Assembly (NCBI RefSeq): GCF_029910095.1
Contig: NZ_CP094526.1
Coordinates: forward strand, 6,386,001-6,450,000
DNA: 64,000 nt
Direction of reading: 5' to 3'
Origin: Bradyrhizobium sp. ISRA464
GTDB lineage: Bacteria; Pseudomonadota; Alphaproteobacteria; Rhizobiales; Xanthobacteraceae
The notes under the pieces are model-generated. The model did no database searches. It worked only from the letters and a program-made list of their open reading frames with translations, and was not told the origin of the DNA. Shown piece by piece: positions 8,916 through 17,398 of the stretch. Within the stretch, counting starts at the first letter, position 1. The number at the start of each line of letters is the position of its first letter. Made by a program: the position numbers and the translations under genes.

Positions 8916-9677
8916 TCAGGACCGCAACAACAATCTCACGCCTGCAAAAAGCAAAATCGTTGCCAGAACATATCGAGTGGTCCAATTCGACATCCAGCGC
9001 AGCCCAATGAAGGTTCCCAGCACTGCGCCAAATACCGCACCGATCGCATAGAACGCGACCTCGGAATTCACCGATTGGCCGGACACCAGCACTCCAGCCA
9101 GTGCGAGCACCGAATTGACAAGGATGAACGGAGGAGAGAGTCCAGCTGCCTGTCTCGGCGAGACCCAACCAAGCGCCAGGATCAATGGGATCAGAAAGAC
9201 ACCACCACCTATCCCCGTCAAGCCGGAGAGCAGCCCCGTGGCAGCACCGACCGACGCGGCATGAGCGGGCCACACCTGGCGGTGCCTGGTGCCGTCAAGT
9301 CCAGGCTTGAGCAACATCAGGATGGAGGCAGCGATCAGCAGAACGCCGGTCATGACACAGTACAGCGACCCGTCAAGCGCCAACCATCCGCCGACAAAGG
9401 CGGTCAACATCGATGGGATTGCGAGCTGCCAAAGCAGCTGCCACTCAATCTTTTTGTGCTGATGCAACACGAAAGTCGCATAGCCGGCGGCAAGCACGTT
9501 TAAAACAAGCGCCGTCGGACGCATCTGCTCGGCCGGAAGCCCTGCGAAGGCCATGACAGCGAGAAACGCTGTCCCCCCGACCAGGCCGGTGGACGCGTAC
9601 AACAGCGAGACAACGCCTATCAACAGCGCGGCGAACAGGGTCAATTCGATTGTCCGTGGGCAGCAGGACTCGAACAT
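8916..9677 (-). CDS. TSUP family membrane permease (TauE/SafE sulfite exporter-like)
   Basis: Polytopic inner-membrane protein of the TSUP family (TauE/SafE). About eight hydrophobic segments form two pseudo-repeated halves, each with a Gly-rich motif: STGLVGGTAFL (first half) and LSGLTGIGGGVFLIPLIL (second half). The family moves sulfite, sulfoacetate or other small organic anions; the substrate here is unknown. The ATG at 9677 (MFESCCPRT) is preferred; a GTG at 9710 would add 11 residues. No sulfur-metabolism neighbour is visible. Confidence 0.85.
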   Translation of the reverse strand: MFESCCPRTIELTLFAALLIGVVSLLYASTGLVGGTAFLAVMAFAGLPAEQMRPTALVLNVLAAGYATFVLHQHKKIEWQLLWQLAIPSMLTAFVGGWLALDGSLYCVMTGVLLIAASILMLLKPGLDGTRHRQVWPAHAASVGAATGLLSGLTGIGGGVFLIPLILALGWVSPRQAAGLSPPFILVNSVLALAGVLVSGQSVNSEVAFYAIGAVFGAVLGTFIGLRWMSNWTTRYVLATILLFAGVRLLLRS

Positions 9678-9755
9678 GGCCGAACGGGACCCGACAGGCG
9701 CTTTACCCACATTCGCTCATTTCGATCTAGCAAACAGAGCGCGTGACTAACATAT

Positions 9756-9959
9756 TTATCCGCCACTGCGACCTCCTCTTGCGCAAGCCCTGCTCAACAA
9801 AGTGAAATCACGGCCGAACATGACCATGCTTGCGAACATCTCCCACTGCATCATTTGCTCTACCTGCAATGGTTGGGCCATGCCGCGATAGATGACGACG
9901 CGATCATGATCAAGGACACGCGTGTCCTTCTCCCGAAGAGCGGCCATGACGTCGCGCAA
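9756..9959 (-). CDS. short unrecognised open frame upstream of the TSUP permease
   Basis: 67-codon frame (TTG at 9959 or ATG at 9947) encoding MAALREKDTRVLDHDRVVIY followed by a Met/Gln-rich stretch. It resembles the C-terminal end of a longer protein, because the same frame stays open for some codons upstream before a stop. I do not recognise the family. It could be a gene remnant on the same strand as the TSUP permease. Confidence 0.25.
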   Translation of the reverse strand: MRDVMAALREKDTRVLDHDRVVIYRGMAQPLQVEQMMQWEMFASMVMFGRDFTLLSRACARGGRSGG

Positions 9960-10105
9960 TGTACGAATGCCGACAAATCCTGTCCGCAGTCAGACAACGA
10001 GGACATTGATCGTGCTGACAGCGTCCGAGACGTGCCTCAACCGAGCAGCAGGTCTGGAATCATCTTGGCGAGCCTCGAATATGCCACCGGATCCCATTTT
10101 GATGG

Positions 10106-11116
10106 CTAGTGGGGCAGCCACGCCGTCTCGCCGGCAAAGAACGTCTTGAGTGACCACTGCATGGCTTCGCTGCCATTCAGTTGATGGGAGTAAGGTTCGC
10201 GCCTTGCGGGATTGGATCCGATGCCGGTGGACTTGTATTCGGCGTAGTAGGCCGTTGTCAGTGTGTCAGTCTTTCCGGGCGTCCATTCGCGCCAGCCTTG
10301 TGGGATCACTGGCGCGTCTATCTCAGTCGACAAGAAGATCACCGCAGCATAGGGCCGCCAGGCGCGCCCGAGGGCGATCTCTCGCGCGGCAGGATCGGCC
10401 GTCAGCCTGCAGTGATCGAACACATAGGCGCTATCCTCGTCCGGCGAGGCCTTGCTTTGCGCGGTATACACGACCGTGTGGTGGGCGATGGCGTGCAACT
10501 CGCATCGATGGAAATAAGCCTTCGCGTTGCCAAAGATGAAATCGACATGGCCTTCGATGTAGCAGTCCGAAAAGTATTGACGCGACATTCGGCCGTTCGG
10601 CCCCTTATTGGCGAACAGCGTGTCCTGTGCGCCGAGCACGCGGACGTGGGTGATCACGTCCTTGTCTCCGGTCACGGATAACGCCACCGCTTGGGAGGGC
10701 GGATTGGCCTTGTCTAGGGAGTAGTCGTTTTGGACCGTCAGATTGTCGAGCCGAAAGTCGTCGCCTGACGCCTCCAGGGTCGCGGAATGGGAGGTTCCCC
10801 CCACATTGATCGCGGCGTCGTTGTAGACAACAACCGTGTCGTCCGGCTTCTTGCCGGAGCCTTTTATATGAACACCAGGCTTGACGACTTTGACTTTCTC
10901 GCGATAGGTGCCCGGCGCTATCAGGATATCGCCGCCGCGCGCCGGCAATGCCTCGATCGCCGCTTGAAGGGAGTGATACGCATTCTGGTCGACTTGCGAG
11001 ACCAGAAGTGGTTGCGCATGTGCTTGCGAGGGATCAAAGCATCCGGCCAGAACGACGGCGGAAAGCGCGAAAATCCTCACAACAATCTTACTGTTGATGA
11101 TGACCCAAGATGTCAT
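10106..11116 (-). CDS. secreted pectinesterase (carbohydrate esterase family 8)
   Basis: Pectin methylesterase, 336 residues, which removes methyl esters from homogalacturonan and so prepares it for polygalacturonase. The N-terminus is a signal peptide ending LSAVVLAGC, a possible lipobox; cleavage after AHA is the alternative. Family motifs are all present: GTYREKV, GAQDTLF (catalytic Asp), GHVDFIFGNA (second catalytic Asp) and LGRAWRPYA (substrate Arg). It lies 168 bp downstream of the polygalacturonase on the same strand, so the two probably form a pectin-degrading unit. No frameshift. Likely periplasmic, surface-bound or secreted. Confidence 0.93.
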   Translation of the reverse strand: MTSWVIINSKIVVRIFALSAVVLAGCFDPSQAHAQPLLVSQVDQNAYHSLQAAIEALPARGGDILIAPGTYREKVKVVKPGVHIKGSGKKPDDTVVVYNDAAINVGGTSHSATLEASGDDFRLDNLTVQNDYSLDKANPPSQAVALSVTGDKDVITHVRVLGAQDTLFANKGPNGRMSRQYFSDCYIEGHVDFIFGNAKAYFHRCELHAIAHHTVVYTAQSKASPDEDSAYVFDHCRLTADPAAREIALGRAWRPYAAVIFLSTEIDAPVIPQGWREWTPGKTDTLTTAYYAEYKSTGIGSNPARREPYSHQLNGSEAMQWSLKTFFAGETAWLPH

Positions 11117-11284
11117 CTAACCGCCGCAATAGTCGCAGTCGGGGTTTGAGCGCGTCCGTGCGCTGATGCCGAGGGTTCACGCCCGCTTGCGCGTTGCGAT
11201 CGCTTTCCGGATGCGTCCGACATCAGCTTGTTCCGACGGCCTAGTGATTGGGAAGTGTCTGCGAACAGCCTTCCCATCCAATAG

Positions 11285-12544
11285 CTAGCGGTCCGGCAGT
11301 CGCCCCGGCAGGGGCGGCGATACGCCGGAATTTCCCACCGTCACGTCGGCATTTTCGATCTGCCAAGCCGCTGACTTGCCAAAGCGCACGTCGTCCATCG
11401 TAATCTGAAGAGCATGCGCCTGGTCAAGCCCGCGCATCAACAGCGTCCCATTATCGCCGCGGACATGACGCAGAACGATCTGGCGATAGAGCGGAATTCT
11501 ATCACCATCGGCGCGAGGATCGTATTTTGTATCGAACATGATTGGCCACCGGTTGCCGCGCAGGCACACATTCTCATAGGTCACCCGTTCCACCAGGCCG
11601 CCTCGACTGACATCGCTCTTGATGCGCAGGCCTGATGTCGTGCCGTCCAGGGTCAGGTCGCGCACGAGGATGTCGCTGACACCGGAGTTCACTTCGCTGC
11701 CAATCGACATCCCGTGTCCCCATCCGAAATAATTATGGATGATCGAGATATACCGGGTCGAACCGTTGTTGCCAGCCTTTACCGCGACATTGTCGTCTCC
11801 AGTGCGGATCATGCTATGGGAGATGGTGACATCCTGGCTAGCGCCCGGATCGATGCCATCGGTGTTGCGGGCGTCCGCGGGCGTATCGATGGTGACGTCC
11901 CAGAAGGTGGCTCCCTCGACGCGGTTCATCGCAACGTGGAAATTGGGCGCATTGCGCAAGGTGATGCCGTGGAAAGTAATGTCTTGTGCATGGTCAATCT
12001 GAATCAAACGCGGCGCGTTCTGGTGGCCGCCCTCTGCCTGCGCACGGCGAGCAAGCTGCCACCAGGTTTCGGCACTGCCGGCCATGGCTGTGCCGCCTTG
12101 GCCATCGATGATGCCCTCGCCATAGATGCCGCCGCCACGCGTTTTGGAAAAGCTGATGAGCGGCCGGCAACCGTCACCTTTGCCGGCGATGCGCCCACAA
12201 TGGCCCCAGCCCTTGTCATACGCAGTTGGTTCGGGAATGGCAAAAAGCCTGGCCCCACGCCCGATCCAGAGCGTTACGCCCGATTTCATCTCGAGTGGAC
12301 CCGAGCTGAACTCACCACGCCCCAAATAGACCGCTGCGCCAGCTGGACAATGGTCAATCGCGTCTTGCAGCCTGGCCGTATCGTTGTTGCCAGATGGCAC
12401 CGGCCGGTCACAGACCGCACGAGGTGCAACGGGTTCGACGACCACGCGGCGGTCTTGCGCTCTGGCAGCGGGGCAAAGAGTCATCACGCCAACTATGGAC
12501 AACAAGATCCAGTCGCGAAACAGATTTGTCATCGACCTCTTCAT
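11285..12544 (-). CDS. secreted polygalacturonase (glycoside hydrolase family 28)
   Basis: Endo- or exo-polygalacturonase that hydrolyses de-esterified pectin. From the ATG at 12544 (MKRSMTNLF) a signal peptide ends ARAQ; the frame is open 56 codons further upstream, but that stretch lacks a leader. A parallel beta-helix follows with all GH28 motifs: NTDGIDPG, TGDDNVAVK, the GHGMSIGSE histidine and RIKS. Mature length about 390 residues is normal. It precedes the pectinesterase on the same strand. The IS66 element ends about 460 bp upstream. Rhizobia use pectinases during root infection; that role is inferred here. Confidence 0.93.
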   Translation of the reverse strand: MKRSMTNLFRDWILLSIVGVMTLCPAARAQDRRVVVEPVAPRAVCDRPVPSGNNDTARLQDAIDHCPAGAAVYLGRGEFSSGPLEMKSGVTLWIGRGARLFAIPEPTAYDKGWGHCGRIAGKGDGCRPLISFSKTRGGGIYGEGIIDGQGGTAMAGSAETWWQLARRAQAEGGHQNAPRLIQIDHAQDITFHGITLRNAPNFHVAMNRVEGATFWDVTIDTPADARNTDGIDPGASQDVTISHSMIRTGDDNVAVKAGNNGSTRYISIIHNYFGWGHGMSIGSEVNSGVSDILVRDLTLDGTTSGLRIKSDVSRGGLVERVTYENVCLRGNRWPIMFDTKYDPRADGDRIPLYRQIVLRHVRGDNGTLLMRGLDQAHALQITMDDVRFGKSAAWQIENADVTVGNSGVSPPLPGRLPDR

Positions 12545-13004
12545 GCTTTGCTGCGTGCATCCTTGCGGCCTGCCCTGTCGGGGCTGCGCGCAGACCAGAT
12601 CAACCGCCGCTCGGCGCACTGGCCCGTGCAAGATGACAATTGTAAGACGCAAAGCAGACGTGGACTTGACGAACTCGCAGGAGCGCTGCGCGAAGAAAGA
12701 CTTTTCCTGCAAGAGGTCACCCGTTCAGGATGGCTATCGCGAGGGCGCACTTTCTCGTAGACCCGTCTCACCGTGCCTTTCGTCGAGCTGGATCGACTCT
12801 ATTCGCGAGAGGAAGAGCGATCCTGCAGGGCGTCGGTGCGCGGCTGCGAAAGCAATTGATGGATGCGCGGACTGCCTCTCTGAACGTTGTTGTAATCCTG
12901 ACATAGCCCCTATCGTTCGCCTATTACGGCTACCGCTATCATCACGCGGCCAGGCCGGCATTCGCCTATGACCCGCATGCATCGACAACGCTCGCGTTTT
13001 GGTC
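12545..13004. other. upstream region of the pectinase genes
   Basis: 460 bp between the polygalacturonase start and the left end of the IS66 element. No tts box, nod box or other known promoter element was found. The original upstream sequence was split by the IS66 insertion, so regulatory DNA may now lie beyond 16098. Confidence 0.45.
12997..13004. repeat. IS66 target-site duplication, left copy
   Basis: TTTTGGTC directly abuts the left terminus of the IS66 element. An identical octamer follows the right terminus at 16099-16106. Eight-base duplications are the norm for IS66, so this marks a genuine insertion. Confidence 0.9.
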
Positions 13005-13045
13005 GTAAGCGTAGCTCTGAGGCCCATTTGATTGGCGCTTGACGT

Positions 13046-13647
13046 CTATTTTGAGCGCGTGGTGCGCCGGCGCGGCTTCCATATGTCGGACAACGCATTG
13101 ACAGCGGCCGCAAGCGCCTTCCGGTCGATGACGTTGGGATCGAACTGCTGCGGGCCCCAGAGGCGCATATGTTCGTGCTCCGGATGGGTGGGGTCGCTGA
13201 TGGCGTCGAGGTATTCGGCATAGCCTGGCGCACCGCCGACATCTTCCGGAGGACAACGGCCGGCGGCCTCGAGCAAGAACGGAAGTCCCTCTGTTGTCGT
13301 GTTGTCGAACCACTTTTCGAGCTTGATCACGTGATCCCAGCTATCGCCGAAGTCGTAGAGATAATGGATCGTCTTCGCGCCGGTCTCCTGAACGATATTA
13401 GAGAGCCGCGTCTTGCGGGCATCGATGGGCTGAGGGCCAAAATCTCCATCGGGATCAGGGATACCCCACGTCCTTCGCCGGCCAGGAACTCGAAGAGATG
13501 GCTGTTCGTCCAGCCAAACGCCGCCTGAAGCGTCAGATGCAGCCGATCAAGGCGCAGCGTGAGCGGCACGACAAGGCATCGCATCACCTCCGGTTTCACA
13601 TCCTTGAGGGTCACCTTGATCCGGACCGCGGTCGTGTTCAGGCTCAT
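13046..13647 (-). pseudogene. plasmid pRiA4b ORF-3-like protein, frameshifted passenger of IS66
   Basis: Family known from plasmid pRiA4b and from IS66 passenger genes; function unknown. It starts MSLNTTAVRIKVTLKDVKPE at 13647, overlapping the tnpC stop. The expected frame continues WTNSHLFEFLAGEG, then shifts at about 13470 into GIPDPDGDFGPQPIDAR, TIHYLYDFGDSWDH and ends WKPRRRTTRSK. Conserved signature blocks are present on both sides of a single indel, so the gene was whole when acquired. Confidence 0.8.
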
Positions 13648-15195
13648 GCCGCCAGCCTCGGATCGTGTGCATGCATCGTGTAGATCGACGCCCAAGGGAG
13701 CAGTTCGTCCAGTCGCGCCGCAGGCCAACCATTGACGAGCTTCGCGAGAACATCAGCGAGCCAGTGCTCGGCGCTGACGCCATTGAGCTTACAGGTCTCG
13801 ATTAACGAAGCCAGAACTGCCCAATTCTCGGCGCCCTCGTCGCAACCGGCAAAAAGGGAGTTCTTGGCGTTGAGCTTGATCGGCCGCATCGCACGCTCGA
13901 CAGCATTCCATCTCGATGCGCCCGTCATCAAGGTAGAGCGTCAGGCCGTCCCAATGACGCAACGCGTAACGCAAGGCCTTCGCCGTGTCGCTCTTTTGTG
14001 CAAGGTGATCAAGCTTGGCCTCAAACCACTGCTTCAAGGCTGTAGCCAGAGGTCGGGCATGCGCCTGCCTGCCAGCACGGCGCTCGGCATCCGATCGGCC
14101 GCGGAGCGCTTTCTCGACCGCGTAAAGTTGGGCGATGCGCTCAAGAGCCTCGCGGGCAACCGGAGCTGGCGCCGGAGCAGCCTCGCGCTCGATCTTCACA
14201 AACTGGCGCCTCAGATGCGACCAGCAGAAGGCGAGCGTTCCGGACAAGGCGTCCGCACGCGTCTCTCGGGTCATGGTCTTGTAAGCCTGATAGCCGTCGC
14301 AGTGGATGATGCCGCGATAGCCCTCGAGCAGCCTCAAGCCATGAACGGCCCCACGGCCCGGTGCATAGGCGTAAACCACGCCAGGTGGGTCAGGTCCGGC
14401 CCAGGGCCTGTCATCGCGTGACAGCGCCCAGAAGTAGCCGGTTTTGGTCCTGCCGCGCCCTGGATCCAGCACCGGCGCCGGGGTCTCATCGACACAGAGC
14501 TTCGAAGAGGCGAGCAGAAGCTGGCGCAGACGATGCCACAAGGGCTTCAATTCCTGGGCGGCGTAGCCGACCCAGAAGGCGAGCGTGGAACGGTCCAGCG
14601 CTATTCCGTGCGTCGCCAGCATCTGCGCCTGGCGGTAAAGCGGCAAATGCCAATGATACTTGGCATCGATCACATGCGCGACCAGCCGCTCGGTGGGCAA
14701 TCCTCCCCTGATCAATCGCTCGGGAGCGGCGTGCTGGAGGACGACGCCATGACAGGCGCGGCAGGCCAGTCTGGGTCGGCGGGTAACGATGACGCGATAC
14801 TGCGCCGGTACGACGTCCAGCCTCTGGCTCTCATCGTGACCGATCTCAAAAAGGGCGCACGGGCAGCAGGTTGCAGCCGGCATCAGGGTTTCGACGATGC
14901 GCGGCAAATGCTCCGGCAACTGACCACGATTGGCTCTGCGCTCGGCAGCTCTCTTCTCGCATGTTTTGGGATTGGCACTATCTTCGGCTGCTTCGAGAGC
15001 CGCGACGGCCTGATCGATATCCTCCAGAACAAGCTGGAGCTGATCAGCGTCCAGCTTTTCCGAGGACCGACCGAACTGCGCATCCTTCGCAAGCTTGAGC
15101 AACCGCTCAAGCCTGGCGCAGCGATCCAGCAGAGCCGCGGCAAAGACACGCAGCTCGGCTGGATCGCTGGGCAGCTCATCAGGCAAATCACTCAT
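13644..15195 (-). pseudogene. tnpC: IS66 family transposase TnpC, frameshifted before the catalytic Glu
   Basis: DDE transposase of IS66. The N-terminal coiled region and Zn-finger-like cysteines (CCPC), the DDE core (CVDETPAPVLDPG; HCDGYQAY) and the C-terminal domain are recognisable through LYLDDGRIEME. A small deletion at about 13908 then shifts the frame. The correct continuation, AVERAMRPIKLNAKNSLFAG to ELLPWA, lies in another phase and ends at 13644. The lost block carries the catalytic glutamate (VERAMRP), so the product should be inactive. Confidence 0.88.
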
Positions 15196-15246
15196 TGGCC
15201 CAAGTCTGCCATGCTTCGCGCCCCGATGCAGCGAAGATTTTATGTC

Positions 15247-15600
15247 CTACGCAAGTGCTTTCGGCTGCGGGATTCGAGGCGCGTGCATCCGCGTCCAATC
15301 CATGCCGGCCAGAAGCGCGGACAGCTGGGCGGCATTCATCCGCATCACGCCGGCCACGATGGGAGGCCATTTGAAGCCGCTGCCATCGAGCCGCTTCCAA
15401 TACATCACAAGGCCGCTGCCATCCCAGACGACAATCTTCACCCGATCGGCGCGCTTCGCACGGAACACCACCGCCACGCCCTTCATCGGGTCATGGCCCA
15501 GCGTCTCCTTCGCCAACAGCGCCAAGCCCTCCGCACCTTTTCTGAAGTCCACAGGTTGCGTCGCCACGTAGATCATGAGGCTCGCGGGCGGCATCAGCAT
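15247..15600 (-). CDS. tnpB: IS66 family accessory protein TnpB
   Basis: 117-residue TnpB with the family core ATQPVDFRKGAEGL, VFRAKRADRVKIVVWDGSGL, and LLAGMDWTRMHAPR. The ATG at 15600 is typical for the family (MLMPPASL). Because of indels in the preceding tnpA, the upstream frame happens to run open into tnpB, which would allow a meaningless fusion. This is the only undamaged gene of the element. Confidence 0.88.
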   Translation of the reverse strand: MLMPPASLMIYVATQPVDFRKGAEGLALLAKETLGHDPMKGVAVVFRAKRADRVKIVVWDGSGLVMYWKRLDGSGFKWPPIVAGVMRMNAAQLSALLAGMDWTRMHAPRIPQPKALA

Positions 15601-16010
15601 GAACGTGTCCGTCGAAGCGCCAAGAACATCACTCAACACAGCAAGGCCAGGCGTCCCCCGCACCTCCACGCGTGCCCCCTGGAGCTCAACCGTCACTACG
15701 GCTGCTTCCGGCGACCCGGTGGCCTCTGCGGCCGCTGGTAGCGCCGATTCCGACACCACCGGCACGAACGACAGCGTGTCCGCCGAAGCCGGCAGCACTG
15801 GCCCAAACGCGCCCGGCGCCGCCAGTCGTGCACCTGCTGGGGTCGGCACCCATGGCGACGCGCGACATCTGTGACAATCGCGCCCGGCTCGAGGCTTTCC
15901 GCGGCAATCTGTGCCTTCAAATCGTCCGGCCAGCGCTTTCGACCTGCGCCTGCGTACACTTCGATACGCGGTGACAACGGTCGTCTTATGTCGTCCGAAT
16001 GGTCGTCCAT
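15601..16010 (-). pseudogene. tnpA: IS66 TnpA, frameshifted twice
   Basis: Starts MDDHSDDIRRPLSPRIEVYA with the family helix-turn-helix region through RRHGCRPQQVHDWRR. The frame is lost near 15805 and resumes in another phase as PVLPASADTLSFVPVV and GARVEVRGTPGLAVLSDVLG. A second indel close to the 3' end removes the normal stop and fuses the frame to tnpB. Two independent indels argue for decay rather than programmed frameshifting. Confidence 0.8.
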
Positions 16011-16098
16011 TGTGAGCACCCTTGCAGAAGATGACTCTTCTAGCGGTGCTCTCAGGATTGAGTACCAAAATTCTCAAGGGCCTCAACGCCACGCTTAC

Positions 16099-16106
16099 TT
16101 TTGGTC
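16099..16106. repeat. IS66 target-site duplication, right copy
   Basis: TTTTGGTC, identical to 12997-13004, immediately beyond the right inverted repeat of the IS66 element. Confidence 0.9.
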
Positions 16107-16303
16107 GTAGTGATAACACTCACCAGCGCGAACTCACCGGAGAAGCGGGTTCGTCATTGCAGAACAGATTCCCGGATCGCGGCCGAACGATAAAGCTGGA
16201 CTGAAAGTGAGCAATCGTACCCCCCGCTTGCCAAAAAGAACCCGCGGGAGCGCCGGAAAATCACCCTATATCGGCATCCGCCAAACCGGCGACATATCAT
16301 CCC

Positions 16304-17398
16304 TTATGGCCACTTTTCTTTCCACAGCATAAATTCGATCTTGCCAGGGACATCAAGATGCTCAGGAAAATCGGGAAAGGAAACTGACTTTCCGTCTCGT
16401 ACGAAGATGGCAACATCAGTCCCGCTATTCGTTTCAGAATAATGTTCTCGCCTTACCTTCCCGCGACTGGAATCGAACACAAAGCGTGTCGAATTGATCC
16501 ATGATGGTGAAATGAAGTTAAGACGATCAGAAATGTGCCAGACGCGACTCAAACGCACGCGGAAGGCTGCGGAGAAGTTGATGGGATCCGGAATGAAGAT
16601 CGACAGATTGCGCACGCCCCTGTCGTCGAGCATTTCCAGGAGTCGATAAAGGACCAACTGGTGATCATTAGTGTTACGTAGCAGCGGAAATTGGTTGTAA
16701 AGTCTAAGCTTGCGCTGTCGAAGCTCTGCGATCTTTTCGGACACTTCGTCACAAATTTCGTATGGGTGCACGATGTGGAAGGTGATACGGAGGTTATGTT
16801 TCGCAAAGAGATCAATTTTCTCCGCAGTGAAAGCCTTCGGTTCATACACGATCGCCCTTGTATGAATTCGGATTGACTTCACCGATGGAACCGATCGAAT
16901 TCCTTCAATGATTGCCTCCAGCCGTGATCCTGGCAGGATCAACGGATCTCCACCCGACAGGATCACCTCAGTGACTTCTGGTTGGCTACGAAGGTATTCG
17001 AGCAGATAACGCAGATCTGCATCTAGTTCAGATCGCCCGTCAATGGCGGCGTTCTCTCTAAGTACGTCCGTGCGGAAGCAATACTGGCAATTCCCAAAGC
17101 ACCTCGAGGTGGTCAAGAAAAGCACGCGATCGGCGTACTTTCTGACGGCGGAGGTCTTATTGGCGGGGCCACACGCATTTGACCGGTCGTCGACGAAGTC
17201 CTTTACCTCGTTGGGGGCCCTCAATGAGATTCTGTCCCGCGTTGGAAAGGACACCCGGTGAAGCGGTCCCAGATGATTGCCTAGCGCCCCAACTTCTTCC
17301 TTGATCTTCCTTTCATAGAATGGCGTGACCTTCACGGGTAACAGGCCCTCCTCGATCGAGATGGCCCTGAATACCTCATTGATATGGAGCTGGTTCAT
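16304..17398 (-). CDS. radical SAM protein of the lysine 2,3-aminomutase (KamA/EpmB) family
   Basis: Radical SAM enzyme, 364 residues, expected to move an amino group from C2 to C3 of an amino acid with SAM and PLP. The CFGNCQYC motif (CxxxCxxC) holds the 4Fe-4S cluster, followed by EVILSGGDPLIL. The C-terminal half keeps the family layout (HPYEICDEV, NQFPLLRNTND), but the usual Gly-rich PLP-lysine motif is not evident; the lysine in SSRGKVRREH is a candidate. Substrate unknown: lysine, arginine and glutamate mutases all exist. The ATG at 17398 overlaps the permease stop (ATGA), so the two are translationally coupled. Confidence 0.85.
   Translation of the reverse strand: MNQLHINEVFRAISIEEGLLPVKVTPFYERKIKEEVGALGNHLGPLHRVSFPTRDRISLRAPNEVKDFVDDRSNACGPANKTSAVRKYADRVLFLTTSRCFGNCQYCFRTDVLRENAAIDGRSELDADLRYLLEYLRSQPEVTEVILSGGDPLILPGSRLEAIIEGIRSVPSVKSIRIHTRAIVYEPKAFTAEKIDLFAKHNLRITFHIVHPYEICDEVSEKIAELRQRKLRLYNQFPLLRNTNDHQLVLYRLLEMLDDRGVRNLSIFIPDPINFSAAFRVRLSRVWHISDRLNFISPSWINSTRFVFDSSRGKVRREHYSETNSGTDVAIFVRDGKSVSFPDFPEHLDVPGKIEFMLWKEKWP

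Larger units (their letters stand above)
13005..16098 (-). mobile_element. complete IS66-family element with passenger gene, decayed
   Basis: 3,094-bp element bounded by imperfect inverted repeats (GTAAGCG to GAGGCCC, 18 of 21 positions matching) and 8-bp direct repeats TTTTGGTC. Minus-strand order: tnpA, tnpB, tnpC, then a pRiA4b ORF-3-like passenger coupled to tnpC by an ATGA overlap. tnpA carries two indels and tnpC and the passenger one each; only tnpB is intact. The element cannot supply its own transposase, although its ends could be mobilised in trans by a related copy. Confidence 0.93.

Noticed and set aside
8739-9503. 254-codon plus-strand frame
   Set aside because: Antisense of the TSUP permease; Arg/Gln/Ser-rich shadow composition.
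11714-12760. 348-codon plus-strand frame over the polygalacturonase
   Set aside because: Antisense shadow of a gene with complete GH28 motifs.
15247-16119. 290-residue TnpA-TnpB fusion as a genuine fused transposase protein
   Set aside because: The fusion arises from two indels in tnpA; its N-terminal portion is out of the tnpA frame and not protein-like.
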